Assembly: GCA_963920765.1 (NCBI GenBank)
Contig: OY987243.1
Span: 23,121,419 to 23,185,418, forward strand
Length of the DNA: 64,000 nt
Direction: 5' to 3'
From: Ulota crispa
Lineage: Eukaryota; Streptophyta; Bryopsida; Orthotrichales; Orthotrichaceae
In this document: positions 22,475 to 38,196 of the stretch, in pieces
Layout of the letters: every line of letters begins with the position of its first letter
Numbering within the stretch: the first letter of the stretch is position 1
Translations under genes and position numbers: made by a program
The notes under the pieces: generated by a model
The model's database searches: none
What the model was told of the DNA's origin: nothing
What the model saw: only the letters and a program-made list of their open reading frames with translations

Positions 22475-23605
22475 TTGTGCCGATTAAAAAAAAATGTTCC
22501 AAGTCTTATACCCACAGAATGTTAGTTTTGAATCGGTAGTTTGAGCAACTGTGAAAAGGATTGGGAGTTGCTAGAGCTTGAGTAACTTACTTGGCCAGAG
22601 GCCTCCAGCCTTACTTTTTCTAAATCAATAGAGCTTTTATCTCCTTCTGTCAGTTTCTCTTACATACTTTCATTTTGGGGTTGGACCAGTTCAAGGCTTT
22701 CATCGTGCTTTACGACCTCACTCATTGTATATATAATGCAAGATGTCATAAATCAGCAAGTTTTTGGTCAAAAAAGTCAAATATTTGCCAACTTTGAATG
22801 TTGATAACTTTCTTTTGGCCAACAACAATTCCAATCTATTTTTGGAACAATAATCTCAAGATCTTTTAGCTTATAGCTAAAAAGAATTTTAGCATATTTA
22901 GGGGTGTTATGACTTATGGTTGTTAGGTCATGGTCGGTTATGCAATTTTGCACCATAGCAATATGAAAATAAAATATATGGCACAAAGCATAGTCCTTTG
23001 ACATAACCATCATTGAATGCCATCTATATGGATATTCAAGCCCATTCAAGCAACAAACCTTCAACATGAGTTCACAAACATGTACACGCCCATTACCAAA
23101 AACCAGAATTATACCAAAATAGGAAAAGTATCAAGAAAACCCTTCTTTGCACATTTACTAATGCAGTCATCTTTCCGACAACCCCCTACAAAGAGAACAG
23201 TACAAGATGTGCGAGGCATGGGATAGGATGTAGTGGAGAGAAGCATGGGGTTCGTAATGTGCTGAATTCTTAGAAATCAATTACTCCCCTAACAATAGCT
23301 TGGTAAGCAAAAAAACAAATCAACAATAAATGCTACATAACCTTGACATGAGCATTCATTTCCAATCCCAAAACATGAAGATGAGCCCTCAATTCCAATG
23401 AAAAAGACCGGTTGTCCGGCAACAAAAGATTTGCGTCCTAAGAATGGTGTGTCTAACTATGCATACATCTATAAAAAAAATCTTCAGTCCCTCCAAGTCT
23501 CACCATCCTACACCACTTTAATTGTTTTCCCAAAAAGTGAATTTGCCCCAAGAATGTCATAATAGGAGTATAGAATGCTAGAAATAAAAACCCTCGAATT
23601 TTAGG
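22475..23605. other. 3' flank of PDS, no gene seen
   Basis: AT-rich sequence with the presumed PDS 3' UTR at its right end. The short frames at 22777 and 23017 are not convincing. Confidence 0.4.
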
Positions 23606-28004
<4,399 letters not shown>

Positions 28005-28798
28005 CGCTCCTCCAAACTCGAACAACTCGGGCAAAATTGCTCGGACTACTCGGACTACTTGGACTACTCGGGTGTGGCGCAATCCGAAAGAGATGCAATG
28101 GAATTTGTGATGGACCCACAGAAAAGAGCAGCGATGGAAAGGTGATGGAAGTTTTTAGTTGGTGAAGATAACTTAAGAGTGTTGCAGCGGGCTATGAGTG
28201 GTCATGAGAAAACGTGATGCGTTCTCGTTCCCACAGCCTTACGGAGTCCCCGTGGAATCTCTGGAGACTGTGGAAACTGTGAAAAGTGACAATGGTGAAG
28301 GGGATGTTTGTGATTCATCGACGATGAGTCGACGACGACGATGGGTGCATCGTTTTTGAGGAAATGCGTTTGTGCTGTTGCGATGAGGTAGGTGCGGATC
28401 TTTGTTGTCGTCGTCGTGGCTGCTCCGTTGCTCTCGGATGATTCCCTCGAGCGGGGAGAACCAGAGGAACCACGTCGTCGGCTCGTCGCTCTCGCTTTTT
28501 GCATCTGACCCCCCTCGTGGACTGGTGGTGTTCGGGAAGAGTTTCGGCTTTTCACCGGTTGATATCCGGTTTGTCGCAGGGTTTTTTTTGGCGTCCTTGC
28601 AGCCAGACGAAATCACTTTGTGCGGTTTCAGCCTATGTTTATGTATCCCTCGTAAAATCCTCCATAGCGGGGCAGGCACGTAGGCTTGTTCCTGTAGATG
28701 AACAGTGCCAGAAAAAAAAAACCCTGGTTTGTCGTGTTTTCATCTGGTTTTTTCAGGAGGGTGTACCGGGTAATACCTGTATTTGGACTATAATTTAA
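28005..28798. promoter_or_regulatory. PDS 5' flank
   Basis: Presumed promoter and 5' UTR of PDS. The block at 28200-28680 is GC-richer and has open frames on both strands (for example minus 28239-28679), but these are low-complexity, lack domains and fit a CG-rich leader region better than a gene. Confidence 0.4.
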
Positions 28799-29411
28799 GG
28801 GCCACTTTATACTTGGGGTCGGATTGAAGGCTGGCTCGAAGTTTTCAAATTTCAACCAATAGGATTGTTTTGTTTTTTCAAATTTGGCCCAAGGGCTTTA
28901 TACTTGAGCTGAGCCAAAACTACAATTATCTTAAGTGACATCCTAGTTGGTAATATTTTGGCGCCAAATCTTTGAGCCCAAGTCATGAAATTGGGGCGAG
29001 GTTTTAGGTGGCTTGAACTCTAAACTTGGGCCAAATTGAGCTAAAAAATAAATCAAAAATTTCAAAAATTTCAAAAGTTTGGAAAAAAAAAAAAAAAAAA
29101 AAGTTTTTTCTTAAAGAAAGTTTCAATATTCTTTTTCAAAAGAAAAGTTAAAATTTTAATTCAATGTTATAATTTGATGTTCCCAAAGTTCCCAATGATG
29201 TCCCAAAGTTCACACTAAAGTTCCCAAAGTTCCCAATGAAGTTCCCAAAGTTCCCAATGAAGTTCCCAAAGTTCCCAAAACTTACAATCGGGTCCTAATG
29301 ACTTTATACATGGTTGGATTGAATGCATAGCTTGGAGCCGGATTGGAGGCCAGAAGGCCCCTCAATCAAGCCAACCCACAATCCGGCCCAGCCCCAAGTA
29401 TAAAGTGGCCC
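28799..29411. mobile_element. Inverted-repeat element H upstream of PDS
   Basis: 613 bp, ends GGGCCACTTTATACTTGGGG and matching complement. No clean target duplication; a loose 8-base similarity outside the ends could be a decayed one. The interior holds a poly(A) tract near 29083-29102 and a minisatellite at 29179-29280. Confidence 0.7.
29179..29280. repeat. Minisatellite of GTTCCCAAA / GTTCCCAATGAA units
   Basis: About five repeats of a roughly 20-base unit alternating GTTCCCAAA with GTTCCCAATGAA, inside element H. Confidence 0.8.
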
Positions 29412-29483
29412 TCATTCTAATGTAATTGTGGCTAGTTTTTTGTAACCTAGTTTCAATTTTGAGCCAATTTTTTTGCCTTTTAA

Positions 29484-30659
29484 CCCCTAAAGGACCAAGC
29501 ACAATTTTTCTCAAAAAACACTCAAAATTGCCATTTCTAGTGTTTTGATCCCAAAAACAAAAAATTTCACCAAATTCATATCCAACCATAAGGTCTTGTA
29601 GAAGACTTATTCAAGAACATACCCTGAAATTTTTGTGAAGTTTGACTGTATGGATTGAGAGATATGCTCATTTGAAGTAAGTACATAAAGTTTTTTTTTA
29701 CCTCTGCCCAAAATTTTCAGATGCCTTTAACCACATATGGTGAACAATTTTTGCACTAAGGGTGCTGAAGTGTTTTGTCCAACACACTCAAAATCATCTC
29801 CTCATGTTTTCATGACCAAAACAAATATCAAACATTCCTTTCTTGGCCTTGCATTGCAAACATGTGCTTGAAATTCACACTACATTAGAGCTTTTTACAA
29901 ACCAAATTCCCAAAAGATTATTTTGAAATAAAAAAATCCAAACGATATATTGAAAAAGCTTACCTTCAATGACAAACACCCAAAAAATAAATTGAAAAAA
30001 AATAAATAAACAAACCCAAATTGGGCCCCCGGGTTTTAAAATCTAAGATTAAAAAAATTAATAAAACTAAAAAAAATGCCCAAATTGGGCCTCGGGTAAG
30101 CCACCCCGGGACAACCCCAGGGCAACCCCCATGGACACCACCACAGGGCCGGCCTTGCCAATGTTTGTGGGGCCACCTCCCTATGCCTTTTTTTGTTTTA
30201 ATTCATTTTATTAATTTTTTAAAATATTTTCTGTTGCAATTCATGCGGGCCACCACTCCACTTGGTCCTACAACAAAGGACCTTTTTTCATGTGGTCCCT
30301 CCAATTTGGATTTCATGAGAATAATAGTTGTTCTTTTTTCGACTCCTACCCTACCAATAAAAGAACCCATTTTGCAACCCTCTGCCCCATTTTTTGGCAA
30401 AGTTGCTCACTTTGCTTGCCTCTTTGAAAAGCCAAAGAAATTTGGCATGCCCAAGCTGCCCCTCGAATTAAAATTCACATGTTTACCCTTGTAGCTTTTA
30501 AACCGTAAATCTAAATTCAATAAAAATTATTCTCCCACATAGCCCTTGCAAAACTCTATCTCCGGAGAAAAAATTATAGAATTTGGTGAAAAAATGTAGT
30601 AGCTTGACCCTACCCAAAACCCCATTTGTCCCCTATAGGGACAAGTGGTCCTTCAGGGG
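29484..30659. mobile_element. TTAA-family element A5, about 1.18 kb
   Basis: TTAA flanks both ends; left CCCCTAAAGGACCAAGC, right GTGGTCCTTCAGGGG. Subterminal AAATTCATATCCAACCATAA is shared with A6. Internal open frame 30021-30494 is proline-rich and repetitive with no transposase features. Confidence 0.85.
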
Positions 30660-30855
30660 TTAATTGGCTAACAATTCACTCAGTACCAAGGCTTGGTGTA
30701 CGGCACTTAGGGAGGAAAAGCTCAACATTTTTTATAAGCTACCCTCTACTTTTGTGTTGAATAGTGGAATCCTCCTCTATGGTTTTAGATTAAAATAAGG
30801 TATTTAAATCCAAATGTGGTTTCAAATTTTTTTTAATTCAATCTCCTAATAAGTG

Positions 30856-32653
30856 CTTTCTTTGTCCCTCTAAAAAATCCCAAATTAGAGAGATTTCTTA
30901 TAGCACTAAAAAACTCCCATTTGCTGATTTCAAACACTTAGAAAGCATTTGCCATGTTCAATGATCTCATGGGGGCAAGGTAACCTCTAAAGGCCCAAGC
31001 CTTTTTTTCTGTGAAAGCCACTCAAAACTGCCACTTTTGGGGGAATGAGTAGAAAGACAAGAAAGTTTTTTTTAAAGGAAATCCAACCATAAGATCTTGC
31101 CCTAAACTATGGAAGGTACTTGTGGGAAAAAAATAGCTCATTCTAGATGTAGAGGAGTGAGATATTGACATTTGAAGAGAAAAAAAAGAGTTTTTTCCTT
31201 GATGCCCAAAAATTTCACAAGTATTTGATAGCTCATACATCAAAAATAAGGGAATTGATATGTATATATACCACCTTTTTTTTACTATTCTACCACACTC
31301 CTACTATATATGGCCAATATTTACAATATCAAAATAGGTGTAGACCATGAAAAAGACATTACTAATTTGAAAATGCAACTTGACATAGAAGTTGCAACTT
31401 AAATTCTATTTTTTTAGCTCTAACTTCCACTCAAAGCATCAATTAAAAACTTGGCAAGTTATGCTTATTTCAATTTAAATTTACTAATTGATATTATGAA
31501 CAAGATCCTAATTGAAAAACCAAATTAAAGTTGTAATTTCTATATCAAGTTGTATTTTAAAATTAGTGATGATTTGCCCATGATCCACACCTATTTTAAC
31601 ATTGTAAGTATTGGCCATACATAGTAAGTTTGGTAGAATAGTCAAAAAGGAGTGGTGCATATATGTATTCCCCCAAAAAAAATGCTCTATGCAATGTTGA
31701 GGTTTATTTTTTGCATGTAAATGACCAAGGCAAGTAAGTGTGAGAGATTTTTCAAATGAATTGGAGGTGTGAATCATACTTTAAAAAAATTTTGCAATGT
31801 TGTAAGGCCATGAAACTTGCATATACACTAGACAAAATTGGAGGATTTATGTAAAATTTTAAAATTTGAATTAGTTTAATCCAAAGAGTAAAACCCAAGG
31901 AATCCTAGTCTACTACAACTAGGAAAAAGAAGGGAAAAAACAAATACACAAAGAGCTCAAAAAAGTAAAGCTCCAAATTTCAAAAGGGGTAAAAGAAATG
32001 GAGGTTTGGGAGTCCGTTACCTACCCACAAACTAAAACCTCTCACTTATCAATCAAATTGAGTGATTCAAAGCTTTTGATATATAAATGTAAAGAACCAC
32101 TTTCAGATTTTTATTTTAACAAAGATGAAATTTAAAAAACAATTTTTTAGGTTGTTTGCCCTCCTCCTTTTTTTTTTTAGAGATTCATGCATAACTTCTT
32201 CAATAAATGTCACAATGAAGAAAAAAATTGATGCCCGCATAGATTTTTGAATTCCCCATCTTCCGTAAAAGTTTTAGAAAATCACACAATTAGCTGTAAG
32301 TACATGCTCAAAACCCCACTTGGCCCATGAGGGGCCACTTGGACCATTAGGGGTTAAGCAATTAGAGAGCATTCCTCTCCTAGCAAGCTTGGTCTTGCCC
32401 ATATGAGGTACCATTCTTGTTGCTAATCTTCAAATCAATAATGAGGAGCTAGTAGCATCCACAAACTGTGCACAAATAAGTTACTTTTTGCATGGAATTT
32501 GGGTGCAAAAACAACGGCATCAAAATTGAAGATTTTGCATACATTTAATAGATGGTATTTTGATTCTAGAATGCACATGTCACTAACACAAAGACTAAAC
32601 ACACATTCGATCATTTGCAAGGAGGCCTTTTGGACGTCAAGGGACAGAGGGAG
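30856..32653. mobile_element. Stowaway-like element S1, split by A6
   Basis: Right end GGGACAGAGGGAG followed by TA, left end CTTTCTTTGTCCCTC, close to the Stowaway consensus. The sequence on the two sides of A6 matches 57754-58342 read in reverse, where CATGGGGGCAAGTTAAGCAATT is uninterrupted. Without A6 it is about 430 bp. The copy at 57754 is longer because of an internal duplication. Confidence 0.78.
30984..32353. mobile_element. TTAA-family element A6, inserted in S1
   Basis: Left end CCTCTAAAGGCCCAAGC, right end TTGGACCATTAGGGG; outside are GTAA (decayed) and TTAA. The S2 copy shows the same site with a single TTAA, which supports TTAA target duplication. The interior has an inverted repeat with arms about 31250-31400 and 31535-31690. 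No transposase frame. Confidence 0.85.
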
Positions 32654-32810
32654 TAATGATCTAAACTCTTATATTTCCGTTAGGTGAAAATCAGACATTT
32701 TCCATCCTAACTCCACATTAGGGCCTCGCACATGGGTTGAGGTGGGGGCTCCGTCAGGTCCCTCACGGGCCAAGGTGGGCCCCACCGAGAGAAAAAAATG
32801 GCAAAAAGCC

Positions 32811-33008
32811 CATAACATTGTTAACCAGCCCTCCCCGTGAGGAATAATGCTCCTTAGATACCTGGAGGGGCTTTAGTTATAATTCAGTCAATTTCATTGG
32901 TTGGGCTGATCAGCCCAGCCAATGAAATTGACTGAATTATAACTAAAGCCCTCCAAGTATCTGGGGAGTATTATTCCTCATGGGGAGGGCTGGTTAACAA
33001 TGTTATGC
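32811..33008. repeat. 198-bp near-perfect palindrome
   Basis: Centred on CTGATCAG at 32906-32913. Roughly 99-bp arms with only a handful of mismatches and almost no loop. It lies in a stretch slightly richer in GC than its surroundings and ends in CATAACATTG and its complement. No clear target duplication, so it may be a foldback MITE or a locally formed palindrome. Confidence 0.85.
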
Positions 33009-33211
33009 CTGAGAGCCTAGCTCCGATGGGGTAATACTGAGAGGTTTAGGGTTAACTTGAAACACAAACTATGCTCCAGGCTACTGGTCATTGTCCACAT
33101 TTTAAAATTTAGAAAATTCAAATTGGTTTTAGAAGAAATGTTTATCTAGTAATAATTTGAACAATTTTAAATGTTTTTCAAGCTTTCTCAGTGTGACTAC
33201 AAGGTAACCCA

Positions 33212-33230
33212 TGAAGGCCCATGCACTTTC
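33212..33230. mobile_element. Possible left end of a TTAA-family element
   Basis: GTAACCCATGAAGGCCCATG resembles the left ends of A2 and A6. I could not pair it securely; the right end at 38192 is a candidate partner, with several insertions between. Confidence 0.35.
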
Positions 33231-33702
33231 TTGAGTATCTCAAAATTTGTTCTTGGATGAACAAAAGGTCAACATTTTGATAAGTTGCACCAATTTTTTT
33301 TTAAACATAACCATACAAATTCAAACTGGATATATTAGAGACCACGTAGGAAAAGAAAACACAACAATACCACTTATGGATTGAAAGATTGTAACATTTG
33401 ATCAAGAAGGTGTTAAAACTATGAAAGTGATTTGAAGTCTTTCAATCCTCTTTTCACATCTCAAATTTAAAATTGAGGATACCAAAAAAATATGAGTATG
33501 TAAAATACAGCACGTGCTACCCTACTCAATTTACGGCTTCTTAAAATCTACTCTAGAATTTTTAAAATTAAGTTTCTAATGTGATTGTTTCTCCAAGTTC
33601 TAGTGTACTTTAGTCAAGTTAACTCACAACGAAAAGAAAAGAAGTGAAGTTGACTCACAAGCATTATGAAGGAACTCAAGTAAACCCACAAGTGGGATAA
33701 AC

Positions 33703-34712
33703 ATAAGCTTATGGTACATTCACACTTGATGTTAAGAGTGGAGGTAGCTAAAGAAAAATCGATGTATTTAAATATACCTTTAGAGTACAATTGGGTCCAT
33801 TAATCTTACAAATTGTATTTTTGGGTCATTCAGATTTTTTAATGAAACGTAGAGTACAATTGGTGTATTTTTGACCAAAAATTTATCATTGCATCCTCAC
33901 GTAATCCCAATCAAGCATACCAAATATCAAACTCAGAAAAGCAAAATTTCATTTGTGGTGAAATTTTAAAGCAAAATTTGATGGTTTGACATGGTATTTT
34001 ATTAAAAACAATTGGTGATAAATTTTTGAGATTTGATTTCATGAGTATGAAGGAAACATCCATATGTGCATCTTCCATGCTAAAAAAATGCCCCCTCAAG
34101 TAACAAAAATTTGATCAATAAAAGGTTTAGTGAAACTTGTGATAGGCCCAAATCTTGAATTTTTATTTTATTTTATGAAAATCAAAATTTGTTGTTTGAC
34201 TCAAATAATGTGATTTACTTTGTATCTTTGAACATGATATCTTGTTTACTTGATGAGAAGCTAGTTTAAAAATAAAGATATGTATTTACAAGATTTGGGC
34301 CTATCACAAGTTTCATTGAATATTTTATTGATCAAATTTTTGTTGTTGAAGGGGGTATTTTTTTAGCATGGAAGATGTGCATATGGATGTTTCCTTCATA
34401 CTCATGAAATCAAATCTCAAAAATTTATCACCAACTGTTTTTAATAAAATACCATGTCAAACCATCAAATTTTGCTTTAAAATTTCAGCACAAATGTAGT
34501 TTTGCTTTTTTGAAATTGATATTTAGTATGCTTGATTAGAATTACGTGAGAATACAATGATAAACTTTTGGTCAAAAATACACCAATTGTACTCCATGTT
34601 TCATTAAAAAATCTGAATGACCCAAAAATACAGGTTGTAAGATTAATGGACCCGACTATACATTCATATTGCTAATACCCCTCTTAACACCAAGTGTAAA
34701 CATACTCTTAGT
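33703..34712. repeat. F-family foldback F1, about 1 kb
   Basis: Two inverted arms of about 430 bp around a spacer near 34140-34310. Matching phrases include ATTTTTGGGTCATTCAGA with its complement, and the terminal CACTTGATGTTAAGAG with CTCTTAACACCAAGTG. The arms have diverged by roughly a tenth or more near the ends and less inside. No coding capacity. Confidence 0.75.
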
Positions 34713-34750
34713 TAACTGGAAACCAGTAAATCAAGGTAAACCTGGCCCAT

Positions 34751-34805
34751 AAGGGCTGGCCCTCATCGGAATGTCGGGCCAAACTAATGAGGGTTGGCCA
34801 GCCCT
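34751..34805. repeat. Short GC-rich inverted repeat
   Basis: AAGGGCTGGCCCTCAT and ATGAGGGTTGGCCAGCCCT face each other across about 20 bases. It could form a small stem; no function inferred. Confidence 0.5.
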
Positions 34806-36417
34806 CACCTGCAGTCATCGACCTGCATATGAGGCCCATCATGGCCTTGTGCAAGCTCATGTGCGAGGCCATATTGACATAACTTATGTATAGTAAACCA
34901 AGCCCACTACTAGTTCTCCGTACCCGTTGCGTTGAATTTAGCACTAGTTGCTTTGCAAAAAAAACTAAATTGATAAGGGCCATGAGAGTGAGTTCAAAAG
35001 CTTGTTAAAAGTTGGTTTTTAACTTTGCGAGAAAGAGAGTTTTTCCAAGGCATGGTTGCATTAAGCTACATGGATCTTCTCAATCTAAAATCCAAGGCTT
35101 TTCATGAAAAACTAAAAAAAACTAGGCACCATGTGAGGTGCAAAAAATTGCTAGCATGGGCTTTCTTGTGTGAAAAATAAAGAAAATGACAAGAAGCTTG
35201 CCTTTAGCAGATGAGTGGAAATAGGTTTTTTTGACTTGCAAAACAATATGAAAGACACTCAATTTCACTTGCAAAATGCATTAGGAGAATTGAAGCTTCT
35301 TAATGAATGTCTCCATTAGTTACAATATTTTCAATACATAAGTCTCAACTTACTACACAAACTATTTGGAATAGTGAACCATATGCCAATAATGCTAACT
35401 TGCACTTATTCCAAAGAATTGTGAATTTGCAAGACACATTGATAACCAAAAATAATTCACACTAATTTAGGTGTATTCAATATACTCAAGGCTACAATAT
35501 GCAAGTACTACATCAAACATTGTGACAGTCATCATGGCTTTAAAATATAGTTTGAACCATCTGAATCTACAAAAGTGTGCAATGAAGAAGTTAACAAAAT
35601 TCCAAGGAACACAAGGGCTCTTAGGAATGTAGCTACATCTAATAGTAGACTCTAACTTCAAATTTCTTGTTTTTATTATTCAAATATCTCACTTGCTCCT
35701 ACTTCAATATCCAAGGCAAATTGGCATTCAATAGACTATAAGCCGGCTAAGCTTAGAAAATTCCAGACACAAAACCGGACAAAAAGCTTGTCAAACGGGA
35801 AATTAACTAGTTTTAGGAAAAAGAACACTAGAATTTTTACTCAAGTCTTCTAAAAATACATTGAATTCTTGCTATACTTAGTTGCCTATCACAAATGGTG
35901 GCAGACTCCCAAGGTCAAGGACGTACCTAAAACTTTGACCATATGATAGTTGAGGCTACGTCTTTGCTGGAAAAGAATACAATTTTTTGGTACTTGTTTA
36001 CTAAGTGGTAGAGATATCTTCCAACGGTTCCAAGTGGAGGTGAAAAACCACTAGGAGAAATTGAAATTTCTGAATCCTAAAATCTATATTATGATGATGT
36101 GATGTTATTGAAAGTTCCCAATCTTAGTCTCAACTCCTTTTGGAAATTAAGAAGAACCTTGCCTTTCATATGGTGAAGGGTTGTGACAATTCTGATTCTT
36201 GCCAAGGTTGTAATTAAAAAAAATCTTTGGATTTTCAAATTAAAAAAATACAAACACTATAATGTGAAATGTTTGGTATTATAGTCTTATAAATGGTACC
36301 AATCTCAAAACATAGGAAATTGACTAGTTAAAAATTGAAAAATAGGAAAAAATTGATTTGTTTTTTAAGTAGCTAGCTAGAACTGGTGAAGTTATGAAAA
36401 AATCTAGTTCTACATTA
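34806..36417. other. No gene seen
   Basis: AT-rich spacer right of foldback F1. No domain-bearing frame, RNA gene or clear repeat was recognised. Confidence 0.35.
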
Positions 36418-36845
36418 GGGGTAGTCACGGCTTCTCAAGGAATGAAAAGAGAATGAAAATTGAGAAGTTGTGGAGAGAAGAGAGGAGCCAATAGGAGCTC
36501 ATTCTTTGTGAAGATGGTGTGACACCCCGTTTGTTTGTTTTAAAGAATGAGAATGGGGAATGATTGCCTGCTTTCAGAAGATGTAGTAATAACTATGTTC
36601 TCCACCAACGGGAGCAATCAATTGACAATAAAAACAAGTACGACAAGGTGAAGAATACGTTGCAAGAGGTGAAACTTCTCCTACTAAACTTCTCACCGTC
36701 CCATTCTTCACCTCCGGGGGAGAAGAATGGGATGGTGAGAACTTTAGCATGCTAACCAAAACGAAAGCTTTAGCAGCCAGCAACATAGTGACTTGTTTGC
36801 TTTCTCATTCACCACAACTAGCCAAGAATGTGTTGTGACTACCTC
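36418..36845. mobile_element. MITE, family G, copy 2 (TA target)
   Basis: 428 bp, ends GGGGTAGTCACGGC and GTTGTGACTACCTC with TA outside. Aligned with copy 1 (10300-10725) over its length, including GAGAAGTTGTGGAGAGA. Confidence 0.78.
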
Positions 36846-37185
36846 TATTGTAAGTTAGTGTTAGAGAAAAACCAATTTAGCTAAAAAAATACTTTCCTAA
36901 TTTATCAAACTCAAATGTGTTGTTTTTACATGTTATGAGTTAATTTTGCAACTTTAGCATTTGCAGTGCTTGTTTTTAACAACATTACTAGTGATGTCAT
37001 TAACTTTTGAATTAATGATGAAAATGGCAAAATATTAAAGTTTTGTGAGCGAGCAATTCAATTAGAGAGTGCATGAAAGATGCCACATTATGTTGAGTGC
37101 CCTACCAAGTAGTTGCATGAAGGAAAGCAAACAGTTGAGACCAATATTCAATGTAAAAAAAAAGAACAAGAAGCATGCCACCTTT

Positions 37186-38059
37186 GTACACTACCCTTGC
37201 TTATCTTTACGCCTAGCCCATTCTACCATTCCAAAAACTTAGCATTTTACACAATACAATTGGCAACTTTGTATTTTGAATCATTGGCCTATAATACTTA
37301 TACAATCCTAATCAAGCACACTAAACTTTGAGTTCCAAAAATCAAAATTTTATTTTTGGTGAATTATTTTAAATAAAATTCATGGTTTTACTTGACAATT
37401 GACTAAAAAAACATTGGTGATGAATTTTTGAGATTTGATAGCATGGGTATGTAGGAATCATCCGTACACACATCTTTCCTTTGAACAAAAATTTTCAAAA
37501 AGTTTCAAAATTCCTTCTATAGATATTTTAGTGTTAGGCCCATCATGACCAAATTTAGTAAAGTAGATATCTCCATTTTTTAATTAGATTTTAAAATTTG
37601 ACTCATACATTGTGGTTAAGTTTTCACCTTTGAGCAGAGCAATATGTTTATTTTGCCAAAATCCAATTAAAGATTGGAGATATCTATTTTACTAAATTTG
37701 GTCATGATGGGCCTAACACTAAAATCTCTATAGAAGAAATTTTGAAACTTTTTGAAGATTTTTGTTTAAAGGAAAGATGTGTGTATGGATGATTCCTATA
37801 TACCCATGAAAATAAATTTCAAAAATTCATCACCAATGTTTGTTAATCAATTGTCAAGTGAAACCATGAATTTTATTTAAAATAATTCACCAAAAATAAG
37901 ATTTTGATTTTTGGAACTCAGAATTTGGTATGCTTGATTAGGATTTTATAAGAATTATAGGCCAATGATACAAAATTGCCAATTGTATGTATTGTATAAA
38001 ATGCTAAGTTTTTGGAATGGTAAAATGGGCTAGTGTAAAGATATGCAAGGGTAGTGTAC
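37186..38059. repeat. F-family foldback F2, 874 bp with about 408-bp arms
   Basis: Arms 37186-37594 and 37659-38059 are inverted copies around a loop of about 65 bases; they begin GTACACTACCCTTGC. GTAC stands at both outer edges. The matching place in element A8 (58740) reads AATGTACTTGTGCAAG without insertion, so F2 went into a GTAC site of an A-family relative. One arm is also found alone at 5925-6250. Confidence 0.82.
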
Positions 38060-38192
38060 TTGTGCAAGTCAACCAAAAGATCTTAGAGTTGAACTTGTTA
38101 AAAAGTAAGTTTCAATGAAGATTTTGACCTTACTTTGGGGACTAGTATTTTGAAGCAGTTTTGGACCTCTAAACACAAAAGAATTTTAGGGG
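38060..38192. mobile_element. Right end of a TTAA-family element (A9) interrupted by F2
   Basis: Matches 58745-58877 of A8 closely, ending AAGAATTTTAGGGG followed by TTAA. The left end lies to the left of F2 and is not securely placed. Confidence 0.65.
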
Positions 38193-38196
38193 TTAA

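Noticed and set aside
28202-28679. Open frames on both strands upstream of PDS (up to 146 residues)
   Set aside because: Low-complexity Arg/Ser/Pro composition, no domain, and position fits the promoter or leader of PDS.
30021-30494. 157-residue frame inside element A5 as a possible transposase
   Set aside because: Repetitive and proline-rich at the start, no acidic catalytic triad or DNA-binding pattern visible.
33212-38192. One 5-kb TTAA element spanning both foldbacks
   Set aside because: Left-end and right-end candidates exist, but several other elements lie between and the interior does not align to A8 over enough length to support one unit.
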